Source of the DNA: VRUE01 sp963697915
Lineage (GTDB): Bacteria; Actinomycetota; Thermoleophilia; Solirubrobacterales; 70-9
Assembly (NCBI GenBank): GCA_963697915.1
Contig: OY969103.1
Span: 1,798,001 to 1,862,000, forward strand
DNA: 64,000 nt
Direction: 5' to 3'
A program made the position numbers and the translations under genes. This document shows, one piece after another, positions 19,633 to 27,472 of this stretch. Below the pieces are notes generated by a model. That model saw only the letters and a list, made by a program, of their open reading frames with translations. It searched no databases and was not told the DNA's origin. Position 1 is the stretch's first letter; every line of letters starts with the position of its first letter.

Positions 19633-19720
19633 CTAAGGGAGCTCGAAGCCGGCGATCAGGTGCTTGAGCCCGACGGCGAGCCCCGCATCGAGGGCTGGGC
19701 GAGTCGCGTCTCCGCGTACC
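19633..19720 (-). pseudogene. Possible 3' remnant of a TetR-type gene
   Basis: Read on the minus strand, the spacer encodes a peptide ending in RPALDAGLAVGLKHLIAGFE and a TAG stop at 19633-19635. This resembles the last helix of TetR ligand domains. No start, helix-turn-helix or longer frame remains. Weak evidence. Confidence 0.3.
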
Positions 19721-19742
19721 GTATTAGGCCCGAGGCGCTCGC

Positions 19743-20600
19743 TCAGAGGTCGCGGCGCCCGAAGGCCAGCGCCGCCAGCGCCATCACGGCGGCGGACCAA
19801 GCCAGCGCCCAGGGCCAGATCGCGGCGCTGACGTCGCTGGCGCCGCCGAACGGCCCGAGCTGCACGATCACGCCGCTGACGCCGCCGATGTCGGAGGTCA
19901 GGGCGTGGAGCCCGTTCTGGTAGAGCGCCTCGAAGGGGACGACCCAGGAGATGATCGAGCTCGCCGTCGTCAGCCCGTCGACCTCGAGCGCGTCGCCGAT
20001 CTGGCCCAGCAGGCCGGCGGCGAGGCCGGTGGCGAAGACCATGAAGATCGCGATGCCGTTGGCGGTCGTGCCGAGCAGGGCCGAGCCGAGCAGCGAGATC
20101 GCCACCACGGTGACGACCCCCAAGGCGAGGCCGGCGGCGGGGACGAAGAGCGAGGCGGGCGTGAAGTCGCCGGCGGCCTGCGTGATGAGTGCGGCGGCGA
20201 GGAAGACGAGGACGACGTAGGCCGCGCAGACGGCGGAGGCGGCGAGCAGACGGCCGACGAGCAGCGTCGTGCGCCCGACCGGACGCACGACAAGTGGCTG
20301 CAGGAGGCCGCGCTCGGCATCGCCACGGACCGCGCCGAGGGTGAGGAAGACGGCCAGCACGACGCCGAGGAAGAGGGCGACGAACATCGCCAGGCCGAGC
20401 AGCGTGCCGCCCGCCAGGGCGCGCTCGTCGATCGGGATGAGGCCGCCGGCGCTCGTCCGCTCGAGCGACTCGAAGGCCTCGAAGGCGGCCAGCGCGAAGA
20501 GGGCGAGGAAGGCCGCGGTGAGCAGCGCGACGACGAGCAGCACACGGCGGCGGACCGCCTCGCGCAGCGCGTGCGCGGCGATGGTGATCGCGTCGCTCAC
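19743..20600 (-). CDS. ABC-2 type transporter permease
   Basis: A 285-residue integral membrane protein with six hydrophobic segments. A short cytosolic amphipathic start (ITIAAHALREAVRRR) comes first, then a helix, an extracytoplasmic segment (about 45-62), and paired helices. The conserved cytosolic coupling region GDAERGLLQPLVVRPVGR lies between helices two and three. It exports an unknown substrate with the ATPase encoded immediately upstream. The GTG start overlaps the ATPase stop (GTGA), so the two are translationally coupled. Confidence 0.85.
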   Translation of the reverse strand: MSDAITIAAHALREAVRRRVLLVVALLTAAFLALFALAAFEAFESLERTSAGGLIPIDERALAGGTLLGLAMFVALFLGVVLAVFLTLGAVRGDAERGLLQPLVVRPVGRTTLLVGRLLAASAVCAAYVVLVFLAAALITQAAGDFTPASLFVPAAGLALGVVTVVAISLLGSALLGTTANGIAIFMVFATGLAAGLLGQIGDALEVDGLTTASSIISWVVPFEALYQNGLHALTSDIGGVSGVIVQLGPFGGASDVSAAIWPWALAWSAAVMALAALAFGRRDL

Positions 20601-21439
20601 CCGTCGCGCCCCACGACGGCGGCGAGGTAGGCGTCCTCGAGCGAGCCGGTCACGACGCGGACGCCGTAGACCTCGGTGCCGGCGGCGACCAGCTCGCGGA
20701 CGATCCGCGGGACGTCCTCGCGGCGCGCGTCGGGCAGGTGCCGCACGCCGTCGGAGGTCTCGACCTCGACGCCGCCGGGCGCGGCCAGGTCCCGCGGCCG
20801 CCCCTCGGTCACGACCCGGCCGCCGTCGATGATCACCACCCGGTCGCAGACCAGCTCGATCTCGCTGAGCAGGTGGGAGTTGAGCAGCACGCCGACGCCC
20901 TCGTCGCGCAGGTCGACGAGCAGATCGCGCACCGTGCGCCGGCCGCCCGGGTCGAGCGCGCTGGTCGGCTCGTCGAGCAGGACCAGCCGCGGGCTTCCGA
21001 TCAGCGCCTGGGCGATGCCCAACCGCTGCTGCATGCCCTTGCTCATCGCCTCGACGCGACGCCCGCCCTCGCCGCTGAGGCCGACCCGCGCCAGCAGCGC
21101 CTCGCGCTCGGTCGCGCCGCCGTCGGAGCGGGCGAGGCGCTGGTGCAGCGCCAGCACCTCCTCGGCGCTGGCCCAGCCGGGGAAGCGGAAGAGCTCGGCG
21201 AGGTAGCCGGTGGACGCCCGCGCCGCGCGGCTGCCGGCCGGCGCGCCGGCGACCCGCGCCTCCCCGGCCGACTGCCGGACCAGGCCACAGGCGATCTTGA
21301 CCAGCGTCGACTTGCCCGCCCCGTTGGGCCCGAGCAGGCCGACCAGCTCTCCCGGCTCGACCGAGAGATCGACGCCGCCGAGCGCGCTCGTCGCGCCGTA
21401 GCGCTTCGAGAGGCCGCGGACGGTGAGGGCAGCGCTCAT
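20597..21439 (-). CDS. ABC-2 type transporter ATPase
   Basis: A 280-residue ATP-binding subunit. Walker A is GPNGAGKST (about 36-44), the signature is degenerate (SKGMQQRLGIAQAL instead of LSGG), Walker B is LVLLDEPTSALDP, and the switch His is in SHLLSEIE. The degenerate signature is common in NatA/CcmA-like exporters. A C-terminal alpha/beta domain (about 215-280) is typical of the class. ATG 21439 is preferred; an in-frame GTG lies two codons upstream. Coupled to the permease. Confidence 0.87.
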   Translation of the reverse strand: MSAALTVRGLSKRYGATSALGGVDLSVEPGELVGLLGPNGAGKSTLVKIACGLVRQSAGEARVAGAPAGSRAARASTGYLAELFRFPGWASAEEVLALHQRLARSDGGATEREALLARVGLSGEGGRRVEAMSKGMQQRLGIAQALIGSPRLVLLDEPTSALDPGGRRTVRDLLVDLRDEGVGVLLNSHLLSEIELVCDRVVIIDGGRVVTEGRPRDLAAPGGVEVETSDGVRHLPDARREDVPRIVRELVAAGTEVYGVRVVTGSLEDAYLAAVVGRDG

Positions 21440-21468
21440 CCGCACAGTCTTTCGATCGAGGAAACTCC

Positions 21469-22452
21469 GTGCGCTTGACCCCGCATCTACACGAACGCTT
21501 CCCGGCCCTGGCCGAGACCCTGCCGCACCTGACGCTGTCGGGGCGGCCGACGCCGGTTCGTGAGCTTCCCGGGCTCGGCATCTGGGTGAAGGAAGACGGC
21601 CGCTTCGGCTCGGGCGGCTGGGGTGGCAACAAGGTGCGCAAGCTCGAGTGGCTGATCCCCGATGCCCGGCGCCGCGGCCGCCGCTCGATCCTCACCTTCG
21701 GCGGCCTCGGCACGAACTGGGGGCTGGCGACCGCGCTCTACGCCCGCGAGCACGGCATCGAGACCGCGCTGGCGCTCGTCGACCAGCCGATCGACGCCCA
21801 CGTCACCGCGCAGCTGGCGCGGCTCGATGCCTCGGGGGCGCGGATCCACCGCACCCACACGAAGGCGCGCACGGTGGCGATGCTGCCCTGGCTGCTCGCC
21901 CGCAACGCCCGCGGCGGCCGGCCGCCGTACCTGTTGCCGGCCGGCGGCTCCTCGCCGGTCGGGGTGCTCGGCTACGTCGAGGCGGCGCTGGAGATCGCCG
22001 CCCAGGTCGAGGACGGCTCGCTGCCCGAGCCGGCGCACGTCGTCGTCCCGGTCGGCACCGGCGGCACCACCGCCGGCCTGGCGCTCGGCTTCCAGCTCGC
22101 CGGCCTGCGCACCCGCGTCGTCGGGGTCGTCGTCAACGACCAGCTCCGTCTCGACGCGCCGGTCTTCGCCCGCCTCGCGCGGCGCGCCGCCAGGTTGCTG
22201 GAGCGCCGCGGGGCACGCCTCGGCGAGCTCCGCCTCGAGCCCGACATGCTCGACCTGACCCGCGACCAGATCGGCCCCGGCTACGGCCACCCGACCGAGG
22301 TCGCCGCGCACGCCGCCGCCCTCGCCGCCGAAGACGGGCTCGCGCTCGATCCCGTCTACACCGCGAAGGCGGTGGCCGGTCTGTTGGCGCTGCGCGACGA
22401 GGGCCGCTTCGGTGGCCCGCCGCTGTTCGTGCACACCGACGGCCCGCGCTAA
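21469..22452 (+). CDS. PLP-dependent ACC deaminase/D-cysteine desulfhydrase family enzyme
   Basis: A 327-residue fold-type II PLP enzyme. The Schiff-base Lys is in GGNKVRKLEWL (about 52-62); the phosphate-binding loop is VGTGGTTAGLALG (about 196-208). The conserved substrate-side Asn is retained in FGGLGTNWGLATAL. The family deaminates 1-aminocyclopropane-1-carboxylate or cleaves D-cysteine to pyruvate, ammonia and sulfide; the two are not separable here. The GTG start lies 29 bases from the divergent ABC ATPase. Confidence 0.82.
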   Translation: MRLTPHLHERFPALAETLPHLTLSGRPTPVRELPGLGIWVKEDGRFGSGGWGGNKVRKLEWLIPDARRRGRRSILTFGGLGTNWGLATALYAREHGIETALALVDQPIDAHVTAQLARLDASGARIHRTHTKARTVAMLPWLLARNARGGRPPYLLPAGGSSPVGVLGYVEAALEIAAQVEDGSLPEPAHVVVPVGTGGTTAGLALGFQLAGLRTRVVGVVVNDQLRLDAPVFARLARRAARLLERRGARLGELRLEPDMLDLTRDQIGPGYGHPTEVAAHAAALAAEDGLALDPVYTAKAVAGLLALRDEGRFGGPPLFVHTDGPR

Positions 22453-22468
22453 CTCGCGGATGGCGGTA

Positions 22469-22897
22469 TCAGCGCTCGCCCGCGTCGATACGGGGGAACC
22501 AGGGCGCGCCGCGCAGCGGGGCGTAGTCACCCACCCCGCCGGCGATCGCGATCGCCGCCGCCAGGGCGAGGAAGACACCGATCTCGCGGCTGGCGCCAGG
22601 CGGGAAGTCGAACAGGATCAGCCAGGCGAGCAGGATCGTCGCCACCACGCCGAGCAGATCGGCCGCCCCGTTCACGGACAGATCGGGGCGAAAGAGCCCG
22701 AAGCGACCCCACGTGAGGGCGGCGCCGATGGCGACGAGCCCGACGATCAGCAGGAAGGCGTCGGTCACCGTCAGGAGTTCGAACCCGGTTTGGTCAGCGC
22801 CTCCGGCGCCCGCCCAGGGCAGAAACAGGGAGACGATCAGCAGCACGCCCCCTGAGCCGGTGACCCACCGCCCGTGCCTAAGCTCTCGTTTAGTCAT
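22469..22897 (-). CDS. Hypothetical four-helix membrane protein
   Basis: A 142-residue protein with four predicted transmembrane helices (about 12-28, 44-62, 78-97 and 106-122), short loops and a Trp-Pro motif after the first helix (LFLPWAG). I recognise no named family. Its start overlaps the end of the XRE regulator gene upstream by eight bases, so the regulator and membrane protein are co-transcribed. Confidence 0.7.
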   Translation of the reverse strand: MTKRELRHGRWVTGSGGVLLIVSLFLPWAGAGGADQTGFELLTVTDAFLLIVGLVAIGAALTWGRFGLFRPDLSVNGAADLLGVVATILLAWLILFDFPPGASREIGVFLALAAAIAIAGGVGDYAPLRGAPWFPRIDAGER

Positions 22898-23699
22898 TCC
22901 GCCCCTCCTTGGTCAGCGCGTCAGCGGTTCTCCGATCGGCAGGGAAGAGCAGCTCGATCGCCAGCTCCGAGGTGTTCACCTCGAACGGGGTGTCGAAACC
23001 GGCGAACATGCCGAAGAAGGCGAGCTCGCCACCGTCGGGGGTGCGCACCTTGACCGGGCCGAGCATCTCGCTGCCCGCCAGCTCGGACTGGGGATCAGGC
23101 TCGGGCAGGGGGTAGGAGGCGATCTCCTCGATCAGGGCGGCGAGCTGCTCGTCGCCCGTCGTCGCCAGCTGGCGCTCCAACCGCCGCAGCCAGTGCGCGT
23201 GCCAATCGCCGAGGTTGACGAAGAGCGGGCCCAGGCCACGCGGGTGGAGGCCGACGCGGATCACGTTTATCGGCGGCTCGAGCAGCGCCGGGTCGATCTC
23301 GACCGGCGCCATCAACCCGTACATCGCAGAGTTGGCGGCGACCAGGTTCCAGACCCGGTCGACCGCGACCGCCGGGTAGGGCTCGTGGCCGGAGAGGATC
23401 ACGTCGAGCGCCTCGCGCACCGGGGCAAGGTCCGGATCGTCGAGCGGGCGCTCGGGAAAGGCCGGGGCGTGACCGGCTGCGAGCAGCAGCCTGTTCTGCT
23501 CGCGGAAGGGGACTTTGAGCGGCGCGAGGATGCGCAGCAGCGTCTCGCGACCCGGCCGCGAGCGGCCGGTCTCGACGAAGCTCAGGTGGCGGGCCGAGAC
23601 CCCGGCGTCGAGCGCCAGCTCGAGCTGGGTCAGGCGCCGGCGCTCGCGCCACTGCCGCAGGAGCGAACCGACTTCGAGCTGAGCTGGCGCCGTCCCCAT
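22890..23699 (-). CDS. XRE-family regulator with MmyB-like ligand-binding domain
   Basis: A 269-residue regulator. The Cro/C1 helix-turn-helix spans about 10-66 (LRQWRERRRLTQLELALDAG then VSARHLSFVETGRS). The MmyB-like PAS-related domain covers about 100-262, with VWNLVAANSAMYGLM and NVIRVGLHPRGL; in relatives this pocket holds fatty-acid-like ligands. It is first in a two-gene operon with a membrane protein. A long hairpin in the divergent spacer (23780-23821) separates it from the MNT/HEPN genes. Confidence 0.86.
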   Translation of the reverse strand: MGTAPAQLEVGSLLRQWRERRRLTQLELALDAGVSARHLSFVETGRSRPGRETLLRILAPLKVPFREQNRLLLAAGHAPAFPERPLDDPDLAPVREALDVILSGHEPYPAVAVDRVWNLVAANSAMYGLMAPVEIDPALLEPPINVIRVGLHPRGLGPLFVNLGDWHAHWLRRLERQLATTGDEQLAALIEEIASYPLPEPDPQSELAGSEMLGPVKVRTPDGGELAFFGMFAGFDTPFEVNTSELAIELLFPADRRTADALTKEGRND

Positions 23700-23779
23700 C
23701 GGGCCGACTGTAGTGCCCGTGCGTATGTCGGTCGATTACCTCGGGGTAAAGGTGACCAACTGGTTTGGCTGCCGCGGCC

Positions 23780-23821
23780 CATCCGACTTTGACCACAGTG
23801 GAGTGGGGTCGAAGTCGGATG
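23780..23821. promoter_or_regulatory. Long inverted repeat upstream of the MNT/HEPN pair
   Basis: CATCCGACTTTGACC (23780-23794) is complementary to GGTCGAAGTCGGATG (23807-23821) in 14 of 15 positions; the exception is a G-T pair, compatible with RNA pairing. The 12-base loop has a CCAC/GTGG sub-hairpin. It sits between divergent genes and has no T-tract, so an operator or structured leader is likelier than a terminator. Confidence 0.55.
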
Positions 23822-23885
23822 CGGTGATCGAGGGTTGCCGGCGCTCCGTACCTTTTGGCGGGAGCGGCGGCCTATTCTTGGGCGT

Positions 23886-24332
23886 ATGACGGGGCAGCGA
23901 GACAGTGCTCTTGGACAAGCCGCTCTCGCCCAGCGCGAGCGCCGCATCGTCGAACGCCTCGTCGCTCGCCTGCGCGAAGAGCTGGGCGAGGAACTGCGTG
24001 CGGTCTGGCTGTATGGCTCGCGCGCCCGGGGCGAGGCCGATCCGAGCGTCACCGATCCCGATCGGCGCTCCGACGTCGACCTGCTCGCGATCGTCGGGCC
24101 GGGGCGCGACTTCCGCCAGGTCAGCTGGTGGGCTCTGCCGATGGTCGAAGAGGAGGCGGACGCCGTCGGCGACAGCCCGGTCTACTACTCGCTGCGTGTC
24201 TTCGACACCGAGTGGCTGCGTGATCGCCGCCGCATCCGCTCCTTCTTCATCCAAGAGGTCGATCGCGACAAGATCGTCCTCCATGGCGGGCGGCTCGACG
24301 ATACGCCGATGGGTCGCGAGGCCGCCGCGTGA
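23886..24332 (+). CDS. MNT-type nucleotidyltransferase (likely antitoxin of HEPN/MNT pair)
   Basis: A 148-residue minimal nucleotidyltransferase. The active-site motif is GSRARGEAD followed, after a nine-residue insert, by SDVDLL, giving the paired Asp metal ligands. In HEPN/MNT systems the MNT protein neutralises the HEPN RNase, in known cases by adenylylating it. The ATG start at 23886 gives the usual family length. Its stop overlaps the GTG of the HEPN gene (GTGA), the normal order for such modules. The insert between the two active-site motifs is somewhat long. Confidence 0.82.
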   Translation: MTGQRDSALGQAALAQRERRIVERLVARLREELGEELRAVWLYGSRARGEADPSVTDPDRRSDVDLLAIVGPGRDFRQVSWWALPMVEEEADAVGDSPVYYSLRVFDTEWLRDRRRIRSFFIQEVDRDKIVLHGGRLDDTPMGREAAA

Positions 24333-24703
24333 GCCCGCGCTCGGAGGAGTTCGTCGACCAGGCTCGCGATCGGCTCGCTGCCGCACGCGAGGCACTCACC
24401 GCCGGCCACCGCAGCGTCGCCGTCAGCGTCGCTTACTACTCGATGCTCTACGCGGCACGCGCCACCCTCTCGGAGGACGACGAGAACGCCAGGACGCACA
24501 GGGGCGCCTGGAACCTCTTCCGGATCAAGTACGTCGCCACCGACGCCTTCGACGCCAAGCTCTTCACCCTCGCCCAGCACGCCCAAGTTGCCCGCGAGGG
24601 CGGTGACTACCAGGCCGTTACGCCCAGCCAGGACGAAGCCGAGCGCTACGTCGAGGCCGCGGCTGACTTCCTCACCGCGGTTGAGCGAATGCTCGCCGAC
24701 TGA
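24329..24703 (+). CDS. HEPN-domain protein (UPF0332 type, likely toxin)
   Basis: A 124-residue helical protein. It has the UPF0332/HEPN pattern: an amphipathic first helix, then SVAVSVAYYSMLYAARATL, THRGAWNLFRIKYV, and AREGGDYQAVTPSQDEAERYVEAA near the C-terminus. HEPN proteins are RNases or RNA-binding partners of minimal nucleotidyltransferases. The catalytic Rx4-6H motif of toxic members is not clear here, so it may belong to a less active branch. Coupled to the MNT gene by a four-base overlap. Confidence 0.8.
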   Translation: MSPRSEEFVDQARDRLAAAREALTAGHRSVAVSVAYYSMLYAARATLSEDDENARTHRGAWNLFRIKYVATDAFDAKLFTLAQHAQVAREGGDYQAVTPSQDEAERYVEAAADFLTAVERMLAD

Positions 24704-24751
24704 CCCGGTTCGAGCGCTGCCGGGGGAGAACTTTCCTCGCCCGTCGCTTGA

Positions 24752-24775
24752 TCCTCAAACGATCCGTTGAGGAGG
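24752..24775 (+). promoter_or_regulatory. Hairpin covering the Shine-Dalgarno site of the next gene
   Basis: TCCTCAA (24752-24758) pairs with TTGAGGA (24767-24773), part of the GAGGAGG site (24769-24775) of the gene at 24780. Folding would hide the ribosome site. Confidence 0.4.
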
Positions 24776-24779
24776 AACG

Positions 24780-25391
24780 ATGGAGCAGTTCCGCTTCGAT
24801 CCCGCCGCGGCCAAGGCTTCGATCAGAGATCCAGATGGGGCCCTTTGGTCCGTAAACGCTCATACCGACGCCGACGAGCTGAACAGGGTCGTGGCGGCGG
24901 CTTTCACCTGTGGCGCGATAACGAGGCGGTATCCGCGTGCCCACATCTATGTCTGTCCCTACTCGATCCGCGATCCCGAGCCGCTGCTCGCTGTCGATCT
25001 CGGCTGCGGGCCTGCGCTGGTTGGGCGCGTGCCTTCCGTGTATGGCCAGAACGAAAGCGCGGTCAAGTTCACCGTCCTTCTGCTGAGGGAAATGACCGCC
25101 GAGGCGAACTGGTTGGCCTCGGCTGACCCTGACGGCCGGGCCCTTGCCGCCACGGCGGCGTTCGATCGTGCCGATGCCCTGGTCGGAGCGATCGTCCGCG
25201 ACCGCTGGGGGCGCGAGTGGCAAGTCAGGGAGGTGGGGGAGAAGCACGGTTTTCCGACGCTTTGCGGCGAGGACTATTGGGCTCGCCTCGAGCAAGTGGA
25301 GATCCTCCGCCGGGAGTCAGGAGATGTAAGATGCTGTCTTACCAATGCGGACCAGAATGTCGACCAAGGGCCAGATCGTGTTGCCGGCTGA
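24780..25391 (+). CDS. Hypothetical protein within a toxin-antitoxin patch
   Basis: A 203-residue soluble protein I do not recognise. The N-terminus (EQFRFDPAAAKASIRDPDGA) and a central alpha/beta region with several Cys (TCGAITRRY, YVCPYSIRDPE, DLGCGPALVG) are its main features. It starts at ATG with a strong GAGGAGG site. The last 16 codons overlap the antitoxin gene and the vapBC operator, and the terminal peptide (CCLTNADQNVDQGPDRVAG) looks unlike a natural C-terminus. The original end may have been replaced when the vapBC module arrived. Confidence 0.6.
   Translation: MEQFRFDPAAAKASIRDPDGALWSVNAHTDADELNRVVAAAFTCGAITRRYPRAHIYVCPYSIRDPEPLLAVDLGCGPALVGRVPSVYGQNESAVKFTVLLLREMTAEANWLASADPDGRALAATAAFDRADALVGAIVRDRWGREWQVREVGEKHGFPTLCGEDYWARLEQVEILRRESGDVRCCLTNADQNVDQGPDRVAG
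25326..25342. promoter_or_regulatory. Palindrome just upstream of vapB-like start (likely operator)
   Basis: GTAAGA and TCTTAC flank TGCTG, ending two bases before the antitoxin ATG. VapB-type proteins repress their own operon through such sites. It also lies inside the 3' end of the preceding gene. Confidence 0.55.
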
Positions 25392-25575
25392 GCTGCGCCG
25401 CCGCGACGGCGTCGAGGTGGGCCAGGAGTTCGAGGTCGAGCGCGTCGACGCTGATGAGTACCGCCTGCGCCGCGTGGCGCCGGCGCCGAACGAAGGCCTC
25501 GTCGACTGGCTCCTCGAGTGCCCTGAGAAGGGCTACTTCGTCCCGGTCGAGTCCGAGTCGACCGACACGCTTTGA
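25345..25575 (+). CDS. AbrB/SpoVT-type antitoxin (VapB-like)
   Basis: A 76-residue antitoxin. The N-terminal swapped-hairpin DNA-binding domain is canonical: MSTKGQIVLPAELRRRDGV, with the Gly-Gln-Ile-Val-Leu-Pro core and GQEFEVERV strands. The C-terminal 30 residues (NEGLVDWLLECPEKGYFVPV) would wrap round the toxin. ATG 25345 or the in-frame ATG 25357 may start it; the second places the AbrB fold at the very N-terminus. Its stop overlaps the toxin's TTG start (TTGA). Confidence 0.85.
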   Translation: MRTRMSTKGQIVLPAELRRRDGVEVGQEFEVERVDADEYRLRRVAPAPNEGLVDWLLECPEKGYFVPVESESTDTL

Positions 25576-25979
25576 AGTACCTGGTCGACGCCAGCGTCCT
25601 CTCCGAGGCGACCAAGCCCCAGCCGGACGCTCGTGTCGTCGAGTGGCTGCGCGCCAACGAGCGATCGCTCGTCGTCGATCCGGTCGTCGTCGGCGAGATC
25701 CGCTTCGGCATCCTCCTGCTCGACTCCGGTGCCCGTCGAGCTGAGCTGGAACGCTGGTTCGAGCGCGGGGTGGGCCGGATCGAGTGCCTGCCCTGGGACG
25801 TGCCGGTTGCCCTGTGCTGGGCGCAGCTGCTCGCCGACCTGCGCGGCCGCGGCAGGCCGATGTCGGTCAAAGACAGCCTGATCGCGGCGACTGCCCTCGC
25901 GCACGACTTGGGGCTCGCGACCCTCAACCGGGGCGACTTCGAGCCGGCCTCGGTGCGCCTGGTCGATCCGCTCGCCTGA
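25572..25979 (+). CDS. PIN-domain toxin (VapC-like RNase)
   Basis: A 135-residue Mg2+-dependent endoribonuclease, probably cutting tRNA or rRNA when free of its antitoxin. The four PIN acids are visible: Asp6 (YLVDASVL), Glu in VGEIRFGIL (about 42), Asp in SVKDSLIAATAL (about 97) and Asp in LNRGDFEP (about 117). A TTG start overlapping the antitoxin stop gives the usual family N-terminus. It is a standard antitoxin-first vapBC pair. Confidence 0.9.
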   Translation: MKYLVDASVLSEATKPQPDARVVEWLRANERSLVVDPVVVGEIRFGILLLDSGARRAELERWFERGVGRIECLPWDVPVALCWAQLLADLRGRGRPMSVKDSLIAATALAHDLGLATLNRGDFEPASVRLVDPLA

Positions 25980-26016
25980 GTCTCGCGGTGCCGCGCCCGC
26001 CCGGCGACTTTGCTGC

Positions 26017-26880
26017 ATGGGGACAAGTGTCGCTATGCTGCTCCAACCCGTGCTCGAGGCAGCCGCCCAACCATACGAACACGACGCCCCGAGCGAGACC
26101 TTCGCGACGCCGCGGCCGCTGGTCGAGCTGCCCCCGGCCCGTGAGCGCACTCCGGCCGAGGAGGCGCGGACGCTTGCCGCCACCAACGCCCACGCGGCGC
26201 TGGCGACGCTCAGCGAGGACGGCGAGCCGTGGGCCTCGATGGTCGCCTACGCGCTGCTGCCGGACGGCAGCCCTGTGCTCTGCGTCTCGACCCTCGCCGA
26301 GCACGGCCGCAACCTGCGGCGCGACCAGCGCGCCAGCCTGATGATCTCCCAGCGCGACGTCGACGGCGACCCGCTGGCGAACGGGCGGGTGACGCTCGCC
26401 GGGGTAGTCGAGCGCGTCGAGGGAGCCAGCAAGGAGGAGGCGCGCGCGGCCTACGTCGCCCGCGTCCCGGCCGCCGGGCTGTACGCGGGCTTCGGCGATT
26501 TCTCGATTTACGTCCTGCGCGTCGAGCGCGTGCGCTGGGTCGGTGGCTACGGGCGGATGGACTCCGCCGACGCCGACTCCTTCCGCGCGGCGGAGCCCGA
26601 CCCGCTGGCGCCGAGCGCGGCGGATGCCGTCCGCGGCCTCAACGCCGACCAGGCTGAGGCAATGCTGGAGATCGCCGCCGGGCTCGGCGGGCACCCGGAC
26701 GCGAGCGCCGCGCGCTGCACCGGCGTCGACCGCTACGGCCTCTGGCTCGACGTGGAGACGCCGCGGGGTCGCGGCCCGGCCCGCGTCGGCTTCGACGAGT
26801 CGATCGAGACGGCCGAGCGCCTGCGCGCCGCGGTCGCCGAGCTGGCGCGCAGGTCGGCAGATGCCCCGCATCGAGGCTGA
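26017..26880 (+). CDS. Pyridoxamine-phosphate-oxidase-fold/DUF2470 protein (HugZ-like)
   Basis: A 287-residue protein. A split-barrel flavin-type domain (about 48-185; motifs ALATLSEDGEPWASMVAYAL and LSTLAEHGRNLRRDQRASLM-like strands) is followed by a DUF2470 domain (about 200-275; NADQAEAML, GVDRYGLWLDV). This pairing is typical of HugZ/HutZ-type haem-utilisation proteins and of chloroplast relatives. A haem-binding or haem-degrading role is possible, but the known His ligand is not obvious. ATG 26017 or 26035 could start it. Its end overlaps the TetR gene by 20 bases. Confidence 0.75.
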   Translation: MGTSVAMLLQPVLEAAAQPYEHDAPSETFATPRPLVELPPARERTPAEEARTLAATNAHAALATLSEDGEPWASMVAYALLPDGSPVLCVSTLAEHGRNLRRDQRASLMISQRDVDGDPLANGRVTLAGVVERVEGASKEEARAAYVARVPAAGLYAGFGDFSIYVLRVERVRWVGGYGRMDSADADSFRAAEPDPLAPSAADAVRGLNADQAEAMLEIAAGLGGHPDASAARCTGVDRYGLWLDVETPRGRGPARVGFDESIETAERLRAAVAELARRSADAPHRG

Positions 26881-27472
26881 GACGCTCGCCGAGCACCGCG
26901 CGTTCCAGGAAGAAGCCCTGCTCGAGGCGGCCGAGGGAATCCTGCTCGCCGACGGGTACGACGCGCTCAGCTTCCGCCGGCTGGGGGAGGCGACGGGGCT
27001 GGCGCGCAACTCGGTCTACCGCTACTTCGCCTCCCGTGACGATCTCCTCGCTGCCCTTTGTGAGCGCGAGCTGCCCGACTGGCTGCAGGAGCTCGAGCTC
27101 GCGATGGTCGCGGTTGAGAGCCTCGGCGAGCGGGTCGAGGTCTTCGTCGAGACGCAGCTGCGCCTCGTCTCCGTCGGTCGCCACCGCCTCGCCGAGGCGC
27201 TGGCGGTGGCACCCCTGGGCCCGGAGGCCCGCGCCCGCATCAACGCCCTCTCCTACGCGCCGGCCCAGACACTCGAGCGGACGCTGGTCGAGGCCGGTTG
27301 CGCCGAGCCGGCGATAACCGCGCAGCTGGTCCAGGGAGTCGTCGGCGCAGCGATCAGGGCGATGCGTCGCGAGGGCGACGCCGAGCAGATAGTCGGCGCC
27401 GCCAAGCGCAGCGCGGCGGCGATCGTCGCTGACGCCGTCGCCGTGAGCGGCGACCGTTCTCGCGCGGCGTAG
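26861..27472 (+). CDS. TetR-family transcriptional regulator
   Basis: A 203-residue regulator with a helix-turn-helix at about 15-62 (YDALSFRRLGEATGLARNSVYRYFASRDDLL). The ligand domain is Ala/Leu/Val-rich, with RLVSVGRHRLAEALA in the middle. I start it at ATG 26861, inside the 3' end of the PNPOx/DUF2470 gene, so the two are co-transcribed and it may regulate that gene. No other target is adjacent; a 348-base non-coding stretch follows. Confidence 0.85.
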   Translation: MPRIEAETLAEHRAFQEEALLEAAEGILLADGYDALSFRRLGEATGLARNSVYRYFASRDDLLAALCERELPDWLQELELAMVAVESLGERVEVFVETQLRLVSVGRHRLAEALAVAPLGPEARARINALSYAPAQTLERTLVEAGCAEPAITAQLVQGVVGAAIRAMRREGDAEQIVGAAKRSAAAIVADAVAVSGDRSRAA

